From contig NZ_AQXR01000010.1 of NCBI RefSeq assembly GCF_000376885.1, positions 310,001 to 374,000 of the forward strand: a stretch of DNA of 64,000 bases, read 5' to 3'. The DNA comes from Alloscardovia criceti DSM 17774 (GTDB taxonomy: Bacteria > Actinomycetota > Actinomycetes > Actinomycetales > Bifidobacteriaceae). The notes below the pieces were generated by a model, which made no database searches, had not been told where the DNA came from, and worked only from the letters and a program-made list of their open reading frames with translations. The position numbers and the translations under genes are program-made. Positions 8,115-18,913 of the stretch are shown piece after piece (position 1 is the stretch's first letter; each line of letters begins with the position of its first letter).

Positions 8115-9449
8115 TTACTCCTCTTCTGATGCCGAACCGGTCGCATTGTCCTTGTCTGCATTGGAAGCAGACTCGTCAGAAGAGTGCTCCTCTTCTGCGC
8201 CCGTTGTGTCATCAGAATTATCTGCATTCTTACGATCTTCAATGGCCAAACGTGCGAAGTATTCCAAGTAATCTTCACCCGATAATCCAGAGCCGGTGTT
8301 GCTCACATCACCGTCCACAGACTCCTGAGCAGGGCCGGTGTGATTAATCACCGATGGCGACCATGCATGATCGCTGGCTCCTGCACCGGTAGAAGCCACC
8401 ATATTGACAGAGCTTGGATCCACCACGATTGGCGTGTTCTTCTTCTCGGTATCTTCCTCGGCCTTATCCTGCTCCTGCGTTGCAGGTACGGAGAAGAGGC
8501 GGGAGAATATGCCATTCTTGCGCGTGCGATGAGTAATGCCCGAGGTGCTCTTCTTCTGGTATGGCACATAAGGCGTGTCAATGCCTGGAATCAGAGCCTC
8601 CTCGCCGTGAGCTTCGATGAGAGCTGCGCGCTCAGCCTCTCTCTTCGCCTTTCGACGCTGTACTCCGAATGGATCTGCGCCAGCCAGCCACGTAAACGAT
8701 AGTGCCGACAGCACGGCTGCCACTGCTGCGAGAATAAACCATGGGAGCGCAGTATTTGGAAGCGTGGAGCGAGTCCAATTCATACGTACGCTGGAAATGC
8801 CACTTGGGCTATACATGATAACCTTTTGGTTTCCTTGTACACTGGTGAGACGCAGGGTTACCGTACGCTCCGCGCAGTTGGACTGCTGCCACAAATCAGA
8901 ATCCGCCATAGCCACAGAATCCTGCGCAGCTGTGCCGGATTGTGCTACGGAGCTCGTCGACAACTCAGACCAGGAGCTCAGGCCATCAATCGTGGTATAT
9001 GCCACAGCCTGTGCCGTCATCCATGCATCCACATCCGTGGTGGAACCCACAGCCACGCACACCGTACGCTTTTCCGCATTTTCATCGCCTGCCACAGCAG
9101 CATCACGTTCTGCTGCTGTCTCCTTAATGGTGGCTGTCACAGAAACTTCGTTGCTGATTAAATCTGCAACGCCCGCATTGGTCACCACATACGTCGAATC
9201 CGTGCTAGTTTGCGCGGTGACGATTTTGGCCGGCTTAAAAATAGTCAGATTCAAAATGGCTAAAACGAGTGCCACAATTGCGAGTACAGCAAAAAGAGGT
9301 CCACAGATTAAGCGCATAACCTTGGGACGATTCCATGAAGGCTCATTTTTTGAGCTTTCATCCTGCCCACGCTTATCCGCTTCTGGTGAAGAATCTATAG
9401 GCGCATCTATCGGATCAATCTGCGCAGTCTGCTCTACATTATCATTCAT
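8115..9449 (-). CDS. Bitopic/two-TM envelope protein of unknown function
   Basis: A 444-residue membrane protein. Residues 1-42 are acidic and cytoplasmic. TM1 spans ~45-70 (CGPLFAVLAIVALVLAILNL). A ~165-residue external Ser/Thr-rich domain contains two Cys residues (in RTVCVAV and SNCAERT) that could form a disulphide. TM2 is at ~238-258 (LPWFILAAVAAVLSALSF), and a ~185-residue acidic cytoplasmic tail ends in SASEEE. The basic stretch RRKAKREAE just after TM2 supports inside orientation of the tail. It is the first gene of a tight pair with the lipoprotein gene. The function is unknown. Confidence 0.75.
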   Translation of the reverse strand: MNDNVEQTAQIDPIDAPIDSSPEADKRGQDESSKNEPSWNRPKVMRLICGPLFAVLAIVALVLAILNLTIFKPAKIVTAQTSTDSTYVVTNAGVADLISNEVSVTATIKETAAERDAAVAGDENAEKRTVCVAVGSTTDVDAWMTAQAVAYTTIDGLSSWSELSTSSVAQSGTAAQDSVAMADSDLWQQSNCAERTVTLRLTSVQGNQKVIMYSPSGISSVRMNWTRSTLPNTALPWFILAAVAAVLSALSFTWLAGADPFGVQRRKAKREAERAALIEAHGEEALIPGIDTPYVPYQKKSTSGITHRTRKNGIFSRLFSVPATQEQDKAEEDTEKKNTPIVVDPSSVNMVASTGAGASDHAWSPSVINHTGPAQESVDGDVSNTGSGLSGEDYLEYFARLAIEDRKNADNSDDTTGAEEEHSSDESASNADKDNATGSASEEE

Positions 9450-9517
9450 AACGCATCTATTTTACATATAAAGCATGGAAAAGCCATCTTGACTTGACCA
9501 TTCATTACAGTAGTTCT

Positions 9518-10501
9518 ATGCATATTAATTTACGTAACATTGCCCGCACAGCGTTGGCATTACTTTCAAGCGGCGCTCTTCTCATGGGCCTAGCAGCCTG
9601 CGGATCGTCTTCTTCGTCGTCTTCAACCGAAACAACATTTACACAAATGACCGGTATCACGGCCACGGGTACGCTCGGAGAGAAACCAACTATTACCTTC
9701 CAAACACCGTTTACGGTGCAAAACAACACCTATCAAATGGTGCAAACGGGCGATGGCGCGGATTTGCAGGATGGTCAAAAGCTCTGCATGCAGCAAATCG
9801 TACTAGATCCTGCCACGGGAAATGAAAAAAGCTCCACGTGGGAAACGGGCGCGGACTGCACCACCACGCTCTCCGAAAGCGCTATTCAGCCTGCCTTCTA
9901 CAAGCTTTTCAAGTCCATGCGCGTCAATTCCACCGTGGTCATTGGCATTGCAGATGATGCGTCCAGCTCGAGCTCGAGCACGACTTCCAGCGAAGACTCC
10001 TCCACACAAACCACCGCCTATCTTATGGCTCTGACCATCACAGAGGCAAAGACAATTCCTACTAAGGCTACGGGTTCCAAGGTTGAAGACATCGACTCCA
10101 GCCTGCCAAAGATTACATTGGCCGAAGATGGTACGCCCAGCATCGATGCAGCCGATTTGAAGGATTACAAGTCCGATGGCACTTTGAAGGTTCAGACCTT
10201 GCTCCAAGGCGATGGCGTCACCGTAAGCGAAACCAGCACCGTTACCGTGCAGTACGTGGGCTGGGTATTGGGCGGCGATGCATCTCAACCATTCGATAGC
10301 TCGTGGAGCCGTGGATCTTCCGCTACCTTCAGTCTCCAGTCCGTGGTCAAGGGCTGGACACAAGGTCTTGCAGGTCAGAAGGTCGGCTCTCAGGTCCTGC
10401 TCATTATTCCACCAGATTTGGGCTATGGCAGTACGGCACAAAATAATATCCCTGCAAATTCCACTCTGGTCTTTGTGGTCGATATTTTGGATGCCCAGTA
10501 A
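9518..10501 (+). CDS. Lipoprotein FKBP-type peptidyl-prolyl cis-trans isomerase
   Basis: Catalyses prolyl isomerisation in exported proteins outside the membrane. The signal peptide ends in lipobox LAAC (residue ~28), followed by a Ser linker. The C-terminal ~110 residues are a full FKBP domain: VTVQYVGWVLGG, FDSSW, VVKGWTQGLAGQKVGSQVLLIIPPDLGYG and IPANSTLVFVVDI. The first half (residues ~40-150) resembles a second, degenerate FKBP unit. I chose the ATG at 9518 rather than a TTG at 9494 because it begins a normal signal peptide. It is monocistronic, divergent from the membrane-protein gene and followed by a strong terminator. Confidence 0.9.
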   Translation: MHINLRNIARTALALLSSGALLMGLAACGSSSSSSSTETTFTQMTGITATGTLGEKPTITFQTPFTVQNNTYQMVQTGDGADLQDGQKLCMQQIVLDPATGNEKSSTWETGADCTTTLSESAIQPAFYKLFKSMRVNSTVVIGIADDASSSSSSTTSSEDSSTQTTAYLMALTITEAKTIPTKATGSKVEDIDSSLPKITLAEDGTPSIDAADLKDYKSDGTLKVQTLLQGDGVTVSETSTVTVQYVGWVLGGDASQPFDSSWSRGSSATFSLQSVVKGWTQGLAGQKVGSQVLLIIPPDLGYGSTAQNNIPANSTLVFVVDILDAQ

Positions 10502-10521
10502 GCATCGCAGCACCGTTTCAT

Positions 10522-10563
10522 AAGTATATCCCCGAGAGTCCTACGCTCCCGGGGATATACTTA
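10522..10563 (+). terminator. Strong terminator hairpin after the FKBP gene
   Basis: Stem AAGTATATCCCCG with its near-perfect complement CGGGGATATACTT around a short loop, 20 bases after the FKBP stop. The T run is short, but the stem is long and GC-rich at its inner end. Confidence 0.8.
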
Positions 10564-10570
10564 TCCGCAT

Positions 10571-10603
10571 AAAAAATGAGGCTTGGGGAAAACCCAAACC
10601 TCA
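10571..10603 (-). terminator. Rho-independent terminator of nrdH
   Basis: Read on the minus strand, the stem GAGGTTTGGG/CCCAAGCCTC with a short loop is followed by TTTTTT. It lies 30 bases past the nrdH stop. Confidence 0.85.
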
Positions 10604-10632
10604 CCATGCCCTACGTATAGAACGGTAAATAC

Positions 10633-10866
10633 TTAGGCGTTAATGCTCTGAGCAACCTTCTTGAGCAAATCTGGACGGTAACCGCTCCAAGTTTCTTCGC
10701 CGGCTACCACAATAGGTGCCTGCATGAAGCCTGCAGCCTTGAACTTCTCCAAAGCTACGTGATCCTGCTCAAGGTTGATCTCGTTGTACTCCACACCAAG
10801 CTTTGCGAGCTGACGCTTTGTAGCATTGCACTGTACGCAGTGGCTCTTGGAATAAACAGTAACCAT
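10633..10866 (-). CDS. nrdH: Glutaredoxin-like NrdH redoxin
   Basis: Electron donor that reduces class Ib ribonucleotide reductase. The 77-residue protein begins MVTVYSKSHCVQC: a glutaredoxin fold with the CVQC active site at residues ~10-13. It continues with LGVEYNEINLEQD and the family's AGFMQAPIVV (cis-Pro) and WSGYRPDLL blocks near the C terminus. I chose the ATG at 10866, which has AAGAAGG upstream; a longer frame to 10908 adds only a His-rich, unlikely segment. nrdI, nrdE and nrdF are not adjacent, so this copy is an orphan here. Upstream palindromes suggest NrdR control. Confidence 0.92.
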   Translation of the reverse strand: MVTVYSKSHCVQCNATKRQLAKLGVEYNEINLEQDHVALEKFKAAGFMQAPIVVAGEETWSGYRPDLLKKVAQSINA

Positions 10867-10970
10867 GTCAACCTTCTTAAATCTACAATTGTGATGCCTG
10901 TGCATCATTCACGAACTAATGCTCAATACTACATCTGCCCTCGCAATAGAGCAAACCACTAGACACGCCA

Positions 10971-11003
10971 TAATTTATAGGGCAACACCCCTAGATATGG
11001 GGT
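10971..11003 (-). promoter_or_regulatory. Candidate NrdR box pair over a possible nrdH promoter
   Basis: Two 10-mers, TAATTTATAG (10971-10980) and CTAGATATGG (10991-11000), each match 8 of 10 positions of the NrdR core CwAtATaTwG. Their centres are 20 bases apart, about two helical turns. Minus-strand TATAAA (10974-10979) could be the -10 element, putting the second box over the -35 region. It sits ~105 bases upstream of nrdH. Confidence 0.5.
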
Positions 11004-11046
11004 TTATGTGGCGTAGTTCACATTCAGGAATTTGCTCTGTTTTCTT

Positions 11047-11766
11047 CTAAAAGAGCACGATTTCGTCAGATTCTGTCCCTTTCATATCCTCATAATCGAG
11101 GATTAAACATTCAAAACCCCGGTCCAACGCCAGCGTACGTGCTTGTGGCGCAATGGTCTGCGCTGCAAAAATTCCACGCACAGGCGCAAGCAAGGGATCG
11201 CGATTGAGCAACTCACAATAACGCGTCAGCTGCTCGACTCCATCGATACCACCATGACGTTTAATTTCGATGGCTACATGTGTGCCTTCGCCATCGATAG
11301 CCATAATATCCACCGGACCGATAGCCGTAGGATATTCACGGCGCACAAGACGCATATCTTTCCCGGCGCGCTCAATTTGCTGAGCTAAGTACTTTTGCAA
11401 ATGCGCTTCTACGCCGTCTTTGTCCAAGCCCGGATCTTCACCCAAATCATAGCTGGAATCGCTATCCACCTGCCATAGCGCGATAGTGAGGATGTCGCTG
11501 CTCTTATCCGCACTGACCTGAATATAGCGCGGCACATCGCTAAAGCCCATCGATTCCTCGACCTGTGCATAGCGTGGGCTCTCGGGTGTAATTTCGCGCA
11601 GAGTGCAGGGTGCAGCCATCCAATTGAGCGGTTTATACGAACCCAATTCGGAAAAAATCAAGCAGGCTTGATCTGCTTTTATCAAAATAACGCGCTTAGC
11701 GCGAGGAAGAGAAGCATTTAATCTGCCAGAATACTGCGCAGAGCAGTCAGCCACAATAATTCTCAT
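11047..11766 (-). CDS. nucS: Mismatch-specific endonuclease NucS (EndoMS)
   Basis: Cuts both strands at mismatched bases and substitutes for MutS/MutL in most Actinobacteria. The 239-residue protein starts MRIIVADCSAQYSGRLNA, the normal NucS N terminus, which fixes the ATG at 11766. The N-terminal domain has GSYKPLNWM. The C-terminal PD-(D/E)xK nuclease domain shows VDIMAIDGEG (catalytic Asp) and AIEIKRHGGIDGVEQLTRY (Glu and Lys). The acidic C-terminal tail ending in IVLF is a possible sliding-clamp contact. It lies after the ATP synthase operon, as in other Actinobacteria, but a strong terminator separates them. Confidence 0.95.
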   Translation of the reverse strand: MRIIVADCSAQYSGRLNASLPRAKRVILIKADQACLIFSELGSYKPLNWMAAPCTLREITPESPRYAQVEESMGFSDVPRYIQVSADKSSDILTIALWQVDSDSSYDLGEDPGLDKDGVEAHLQKYLAQQIERAGKDMRLVRREYPTAIGPVDIMAIDGEGTHVAIEIKRHGGIDGVEQLTRYCELLNRDPLLAPVRGIFAAQTIAPQARTLALDRGFECLILDYEDMKGTESDEIVLF

Positions 11767-11794
11767 GCGCTCTAGCCTAGGGGCAGGCACAAAC

Positions 11795-11847
11795 AAAAAA
11801 GTTCACACGATACGATGTGTATACAGTCATCGTATCGTGTGAACTTT
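11795..11847 (-). terminator. Terminator of the ATP synthase operon
   Basis: A stem of about 20 base pairs (GTTCACACGATACGATG and its complement, loop around TGTATACAGT) is followed on the minus strand by a T run. It lies between the atpC stop and the nucS start. Confidence 0.9.
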
Positions 11848-11902
11848 CGCCAAGGAGACTTTTACTTTAACCTTGAGAACAGCTTCAGCATCCGTTCAGG
11901 CT

Positions 11903-12198
11903 TTAGTCTTCCTTCTTATAATCCACGCCGGGGACGCCATCGACACCCACAGTCAGAGTATTGTTATCGAAAGACACAAAGCCACCATTGACGATAAACG
12001 TATCGATATCGCCGTTTTCACGCTTTACTTTAATCTTTCCCTGTCCTAGCAAGGCCAAAATTGGCTCGTGCTCCGGCAGAATACCCATATGACCCTGAGT
12101 GGTCGGCACAACTGCAGACACAGCCTTGCAGGTGCTGAGCGGACGATCCTCAGCGATGATATTGACATCCATTATTGGAGCTGCGGTTGTGCCAGCCA

Positions 12199-12199
<1 letters not shown>
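11903..12199 (-). CDS. atpC: F1Fo ATP synthase epsilon subunit
   Basis: Central-stalk subunit that couples and regulates the F1 motor. The 98 residues form only the N-terminal beta-sandwich (MDVNIIAEDRPL, TTQGHMGILPEHEPILALL, FIVNGGFVSFDNNTLTV). The C-terminal helical hairpin that inhibits ATPase activity in many bacteria is missing, as in other short actinobacterial forms. The start ATG overlaps the atpD stop by one base (TAATG), indicating translational coupling. It is the last gene of the operon. Confidence 0.95.
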
Positions 12200-13665
<1,466 letters not shown>

Positions 13666-14613
13666 CTATTCTTCCTCGTTGTTCAGTGCATCCGCACTGC
13701 CGATAATCTCGGTAAGTTCTTGGGTAATCGAAGCTTGACGAGAAGCATTGAGCTTACGGGTCAATTCATCGATAAGGCTACGTGCGTTATCCGTTGCTGT
13801 GTGCATAGCATTTTGACGGCTGGCAGTTTCCGATGCTGCGGCCGTCAGCAAGCACTCGTGGATGCGAGATTGCACATACTTTGGCAGGAGGTGATCCAGC
13901 ACCTCTTCTGCATTTGGCTCGAAGCTGTAAAGCGGATACGACTTCTGGCTGAATGTGGTGACGGAAGCCGAAGACTTCCTATTTTTATCCACCACACCTT
14001 CATAAGAATCATCGACGAGTTCAACTTCCACTGGGAGCATACGGATAATACGTACCTTTTGCACCACCATATTGATGAACTCCGTAAAGACAATGTAAAA
14101 CTCGCCTACTCCGCCTTCATGTGCCGGCTTCATATACGCATCGTACAAAGTCTTGCTTATGCGTTCTGCAATATCAACGCCTGGAGCGTCTGTGTGGCCT
14201 TCCCAGGTTGCTGCCACATCGCGGCCGCGATACTTGTAGTATGAGACGCCGCGGCGACCATAAACGAAAAGCTCAGGCTGCTTGCCATCCGCATCCAGAC
14301 GGTTCAACAAAGCCTCGGTTTCGCGGATGATGGATGAGGTATAAGCGCCTGCCATACCGCGATCAGAGGTTAATGCCAAAACGGCTACGCGATTATTCTT
14401 TTCGTTCTTGCCCAAAATGGGGTGGTCCAGCATAGTGTGGGAGGCCATCGACTTCACAGCATGGAAAATCGCATCCGAATAAGGCTTCGCAGCCAAAGCC
14501 ACATCACGGGCTTTGGCGATACGCGAAGACGCAATCATCTCCTGAGCATTGAAAATCTTTTCCAATGACTCAGTAGATGCGATGCGTGATTTAAATGCAA
14601 GCTGAGAAGCCAT
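13666..14613 (-). CDS. atpG: F1Fo ATP synthase gamma subunit
   Basis: Central rotor shaft of F1. The 315 residues show the long N-terminal helix (KSRIASTESLEKIFNAQEMIASSRI), the conserved LTSDRGMAGAYTSSIIRE block and the C-terminal helix with ASRQNAMHTATDNARSLI. The protein is a little longer than the E. coli subunit (287) owing to inserts in the middle domain, as in other Actinobacteria. The start ATG overlaps the atpA stop by one base. Confidence 0.97.
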   Translation of the reverse strand: MASQLAFKSRIASTESLEKIFNAQEMIASSRIAKARDVALAAKPYSDAIFHAVKSMASHTMLDHPILGKNEKNNRVAVLALTSDRGMAGAYTSSIIRETEALLNRLDADGKQPELFVYGRRGVSYYKYRGRDVAATWEGHTDAPGVDIAERISKTLYDAYMKPAHEGGVGEFYIVFTEFINMVVQKVRIIRMLPVEVELVDDSYEGVVDKNRKSSASVTTFSQKSYPLYSFEPNAEEVLDHLLPKYVQSRIHECLLTAAASETASRQNAMHTATDNARSLIDELTRKLNASRQASITQELTEIIGSADALNNEEE

Positions 14614-16259
14614 TATTTATCTGATTCCTTTGCCTTACGAGCGATGAGCTTTTCCTGCTCAACTTCTGCTGGAACGAATCCTGGGGCAGTTGTGTGATCA
14701 ATCAATGGCGTGCCATCGACCTTCACATAGTTTTCGCGGAAATCATCCACAGCCTTTTCCAGCTTCTTTTCGGTGTCCGCGGTAAACTCGCCCGTTTCAC
14801 GGATAACGTCGAGGATATCTGTGTTGTGAGCGATGTAGTCCAACAAGCCACGTTCGAAAGGAAGAACATCCGCAATTTCGAGGTCATCCAGCTTGCCATG
14901 TGTGCCCGTCCATACGGATACAACTTCCTGCTCGGAGGAGTATGGCGAGTACTGTGGCTGCTTGAGCAGCTCGGTTAAGCGAGCACCGCGCGTCAGCTGA
15001 GCCTTAGATGCAGCATCCAAATCAGAGGCAAACATAGCAAAGGATTCCAAAGAACGGTACTGAGCCAAAGAAATCTTCAAAGTACCAGAAACCTTCTTCA
15101 AAGCCTTTGTTTGAGCCGCACCACCTACACGAGACACAGAAATACCTACATCTACTGCAGGGCGCTGGTTGGCATTAAACAAATCCGACTGCAAGAAAAT
15201 CTGACCATCGGTAATGGAAATCACGTTGGTTGGAATGTATGCAGAAACGTCGTTTGCCTTGGTCTCGATGATTGGCAGACCGGTCATGGAGCCACCACCT
15301 AAATCATCGGATACCTTCGCACAACGCTCAAGCAAACGTGAGTGCAAGTAGAACACATCACCAGGATAAGCTTCACGCCCTGGTGGACGACGCAGAAGCA
15401 AGGAAATGGAGCGGTATGCTTCAGCTTGCTTGCTCAAATCATCAAAAACAATCAACACATGCTTGCCGTTGTACATCCAGTGCTGGCCGATAGCAGAACC
15501 GGTGTATGGTGCAATGTACTTGAAACCTGCAGAATCAGAAGCTGGGGAAGCCACGATAGTGGTGTACTCCATAGCGCCTGCATCTTCCAAAGCACCACGC
15601 ACAGAAGCGATTGTTGAACCCTTCTGACCGATAGCTACGTAAATGCAACGCACCTGCTTCTTAGGATCGCCAGATTCCCAGTTTGCCTTCTGATTGATAA
15701 TCGTATCGATAGCAATAGCTGTTTTACCTGTTTGACGATCACCAATAATCAGCTGACGCTGACCGCGACCGATTGGGGTCATAGCATCGATTGCTTTAAT
15801 ACCTGTTTCCAATGGCTCATCCACAGGATGACGATGCATAACATCTGGAGCCTGAGCTTCCAAAATGCGTCGTCCTTCGCTTGGAATCTCGCCCAAGCCA
15901 TCGATTGGGCGTCCCAAAGGATCGACTACGCGGCCCAGATATCCATCGCCTACGGGCACGGATAAAACTTCGCCAGTTCTACGAACTTCCTGGCCTTCTT
16001 CGATTCCTTCGAAGTCACCCAGAACAACCACACCGATTTCTCGAGGGTCCAAGTTGAAAGCCAAACCCAGGGTGCCATCCGCAAATGTCAACAATTCATT
16101 TGCCATGCAGCCCGGCAGTCCCTCAACGTGGGCGATACCATCGCCTGCCGTCTTGACATAACCAACTTCTTGGGTTGGCGTGCTGGACGGAGTGTAGGAT
16201 TCGACGAATTCGTCTAAAGCCTGACGAATTGCGGCGGGATCAATGGTCAAATCTGCCAT
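14613..16259 (-). CDS. atpA: F1Fo ATP synthase alpha subunit
   Basis: Non-catalytic nucleotide-binding subunit alternating with beta in F1. The 548 residues have the P-loop GDRQTGKTA, the block [22 protein letters not shown] and [12 protein letters not shown] chose the ATG at 16259, which has AGGAG 5 bases upstream; the longer frame begins with a GTG two codons earlier. It ends on the atpG start (TAATG). Confidence 0.98.
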   Translation of the reverse strand: MADLTIDPAAIRQALDEFVESYTPSSTPTQEVGYVKTAGDGIAHVEGLPGCMANELLTFADGTLGLAFNLDPREIGVVVLGDFEGIEEGQEVRRTGEVLSVPVGDGYLGRVVDPLGRPIDGLGEIPSEGRRILEAQAPDVMHRHPVDEPLETGIKAIDAMTPIGRGQRQLIIGDRQTGKTAIAIDTIINQKANWESGDPKKQVRCIYVAIGQKGSTIASVRGALEDAGAMEYTTIVASPASDSAGFKYIAPYTGSAIGQHWMYNGKHVLIVFDDLSKQAEAYRSISLLLRRPPGREAYPGDVFYLHSRLLERCAKVSDDLGGGSMTGLPIIETKANDVSAYIPTNVISITDGQIFLQSDLFNANQRPAVDVGISVSRVGGAAQTKALKKVSGTLKISLAQYRSLESFAMFASDLDAASKAQLTRGARLTELLKQPQYSPYSSEQEVVSVWTGTHGKLDDLEIADVLPFERGLLDYIAHNTDILDVIRETGEFTADTEKKLEKAVDDFRENYVKVDGTPLIDHTTAPGFVPAEVEQEKLIARKAKESDK

Positions 16260-16300
16260 TTTCACTCCTTTTGTACTTCTTCTTAGCGCTTACCCGGGGT

Positions 16301-17119
16301 TTAGCCCAAGGTACGCTGCAAAGTCTTTAATTGTGCTACCACTGTAGTGTCCCAAACATGTGGACCATGCTGGATACGCATACCACCGATAACCTTAGGA
16401 TCAACAATTGAGTTGATATACACGGAAGTATTGAGCTTCTTCATATAAGCGCTTTGGATGCGTTCTCTTTGCTCGTCATTCAAGGGTACCGCCGTAGTCA
16501 CGGTAACCACCCGATCGCCTTCGTGATCAGAAATACGCTCCGTAAGCCAATTCAACGCTGACAAGAAACGGCGACGACGTGGCTGATGTGCTACGTGGTC
16601 GATGAGGAACTTTGTCAGTGGATGGAGCTCATTCGTACGGACCACGACGTTCAGCAGGTTTGCGCGTGCATTCCATGAGGCGCGCGGATCGGACAAACCC
16701 GACAAAACCAGTGGAAGATTCAGCAAAGCCGAATGAACGCGGGATAGCTCAGCGGATACCTGGGAGGTAACGCCCTGAGCATCTGCTGCGTAAATCACAG
16801 CATCCACAGCGATATCTTCTAAAGAATTGACGATATGGCGCATCTTGCTCCAACGCTTCTGAACTAAGGAGCATAAAATATCCTCAGACAGGGTATCGAT
16901 TTTACCGTCAAAAAGGCGGTGGACGAGCGCCACTCTATCCTCAGCTGCGCGACCCGGGTCGGTTAGTAACCGCTGGAGACGGGCTTCAGAGTCGAGAACT
17001 GCAGTGATATCAAGAAGTTGACGTGCAATTTCTAAAGCATGTTCACTTTGCTCTTTCAGCGATTTCGCAAATTCTTCTCGCGTACGCTTTTCAGATGCTA
17101 ATGATGCTTCACCCTGCAT
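16301..17119 (-). CDS. atpH: F1Fo ATP synthase delta subunit
   Basis: Peripheral-stalk protein joining b to the top of F1. The 272 residues are longer than the ~177 of E. coli but typical of Actinobacteria, which have an inserted middle section. Recognisable parts are the N-terminal helical domain (ARQLLDITAVLDSEARLQRLLTDP) and the C-terminal block DPKVIGGMRIQHGPHVWDTTV, the usual delta signature. It lies 11 bases after atpF and 41 bases before atpA. Confidence 0.95.
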   Translation of the reverse strand: MQGEASLASEKRTREEFAKSLKEQSEHALEIARQLLDITAVLDSEARLQRLLTDPGRAAEDRVALVHRLFDGKIDTLSEDILCSLVQKRWSKMRHIVNSLEDIAVDAVIYAADAQGVTSQVSAELSRVHSALLNLPLVLSGLSDPRASWNARANLLNVVVRTNELHPLTKFLIDHVAHQPRRRRFLSALNWLTERISDHEGDRVVTVTTAVPLNDEQRERIQSAYMKKLNTSVYINSIVDPKVIGGMRIQHGPHVWDTTVVAQLKTLQRTLG

Positions 17120-17130
17120 TGGTCACCTCC

Positions 17131-17649
17131 TTAATGCTCAAACTCGTTGATAGCTTCGTCAATCATGGAAGACTGAACGTCACTGTTCTGTAATTCGCTG
17201 CCCAAAATCTTGCCAGCGAGAGCAGTTGCGATAGCTCCAACTTCGCCTTTCAAACTTACCAATGCTTGAGAGCGCTGAGCCTCTATGGACTTTTGAGCAG
17301 TGGCGGTCACCTGAGCGGCTTCCGCTTCTGCACGCTTCTTAGCGTCAGCAATAATCTTGTTTGCATCAGAGCGGGCATCATCACGAATTTTAGAAGCTTG
17401 AGTTCTAGCACTTCTCAATTGATCTTCGTACTCTTTCTTCGTCTCTTCCGCCTCAGCTTGAGCCTGTGCAGCTCGTTCAAAGCCACCTTGAATCTTCTCG
17501 GCACGCTCATCAAAAATCTTGTTGAACTTCGGTATGAAGAAGAATGCGAAGAAAGCTGCGAGGATGACGAGGATAACGGTAGACCACACAAGGTCGTAAG
17601 CCTCAGGTAAGAACAAAGCAATACCGCTTGCGTCTTCAGCTAAAAGCAC
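17131..17649 (-). CDS. atpF: F1Fo ATP synthase b subunit
   Basis: Peripheral stalk dimer. The 172 residues comprise one membrane helix (~15-37, LVWSTVILVILAAFFAFFFIP), then a long charged Ala/Gln/Glu-rich helix with heptad character that extends to the F1 head. The order of helix, FNKIFDERAEKI and an Ala-Glu-Lys coiled coil is diagnostic. It follows atpE in the operon. Confidence 0.96.
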   Translation of the reverse strand: MLLAEDASGIALFLPEAYDLVWSTVILVILAAFFAFFFIPKFNKIFDERAEKIQGGFERAAQAQAEAEETKKEYEDQLRSARTQASKIRDDARSDANKIIADAKKRAEAEAAQVTATAQKSIEAQRSQALVSLKGEVGAIATALAGKILGSELQNSDVQSSMIDEAINEFEH

Positions 17650-17711
17650 GTTTTCCTCCTTTCCTTACAAATCTATTTTCAGTGTGAATACTTCGTTTAT
17701 CTGCACCGCAA

Positions 17712-17984
<273 letters not shown>

Positions 17985-17998
17985 TCAAACACAAAGTA

Positions 17999-18823
17999 TT
18001 AATTTTCTTCCCCGATGCTTTGGTTGATGTACACGCAGGAAAGAATGCAGAAGATAAACGCCTGCAAAGCAGCGACGAATATCTCAAATCCTGTAAGAGC
18101 AAAGCCACCCAAGAACCAAATAACGCCTACACCTTTGGATACTGCAGCTTGTGCCTCGATAATGTAGTAATTAGACATAGCAAGCGTAATTGCGACCAGA
18201 AGATGTCCGGACAGCATATTCGCAAAAAGTCGTAAAGTCAGCGAAAATGGTCGAATAATGATAATTTCGAGCAGCTGAATTGGAGTAAGCAAAATATAAA
18301 CAGGCCATGGGACGCCCGCGGGGAAAAGCTCTTCTTTCAAAAAACCGCCCAAACCATGTGCGCCAATGCCTGCAGCCCAATACTGTATCAACGTCCATAC
18401 TGCGAAGATCAGAGGCATTGCAATCGTTGCCGTTGCAGCAATATTTGCACCTGGGATCACACCGCACAGATTGAAGACCAGCAACGTCATAAACATGGTG
18501 GTAATCATAGGAAGATACTTCTTACCGCGAAGTTCTCCTAAAATCTGATATACGATATTATCGCGCACAAATTCCATAATGAATTCCACGAAGCCCTGCC
18601 AGCGTCCAGGCACAACCTTTGCTCGAGCAGCAGTAAGTCCTAGCACGACAAGAATGAGAGCCGTCGCCACTAAACGCACAAAAATAATGCGATTAATGGC
18701 AAAAGGGGTGCCTTGCAAAAGGATAATTGGAGGCAAAAAGTCGTTCAGAGATGGAAGCTCTGGGCCTTGTGCCACCAGAACTGTTGTGGATAACGCTGTC
18801 GCGCTCATCAATCCATTCATCAT
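17999..18823 (-). CDS. atpB: F1Fo ATP synthase a subunit
   Basis: Membrane stator that forms the proton half-channels against the c ring. The 274 residues have five to six hydrophobic segments. The essential Arg lies in LLEIIIIRPFSLTLRLFANMLSGHLL, and the last helix block FILCVYINQSIGEEN-like end is usual. GGGAG precedes two adjacent ATG codons; the first is taken. No atpI precedes it; metA lies upstream on the same strand. Confidence 0.96.
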   Translation of the reverse strand: MMNGLMSATALSTTVLVAQGPELPSLNDFLPPIILLQGTPFAINRIIFVRLVATALILVVLGLTAARAKVVPGRWQGFVEFIMEFVRDNIVYQILGELRGKKYLPMITTMFMTLLVFNLCGVIPGANIAATATIAMPLIFAVWTLIQYWAAGIGAHGLGGFLKEELFPAGVPWPVYILLTPIQLLEIIIIRPFSLTLRLFANMLSGHLLVAITLAMSNYYIIEAQAAVSKGVGVIWFLGGFALTGFEIFVAALQAFIFCILSCVYINQSIGEEN

Positions 18824-18913
18824 TCACTCCCTTTGTGCATAGTCCTATGCAAACTCAAATTAGCATACTCCTGTTTGAGACAAATTTCTGCCCGCACGAA
18901 CAATTTGTGAACA

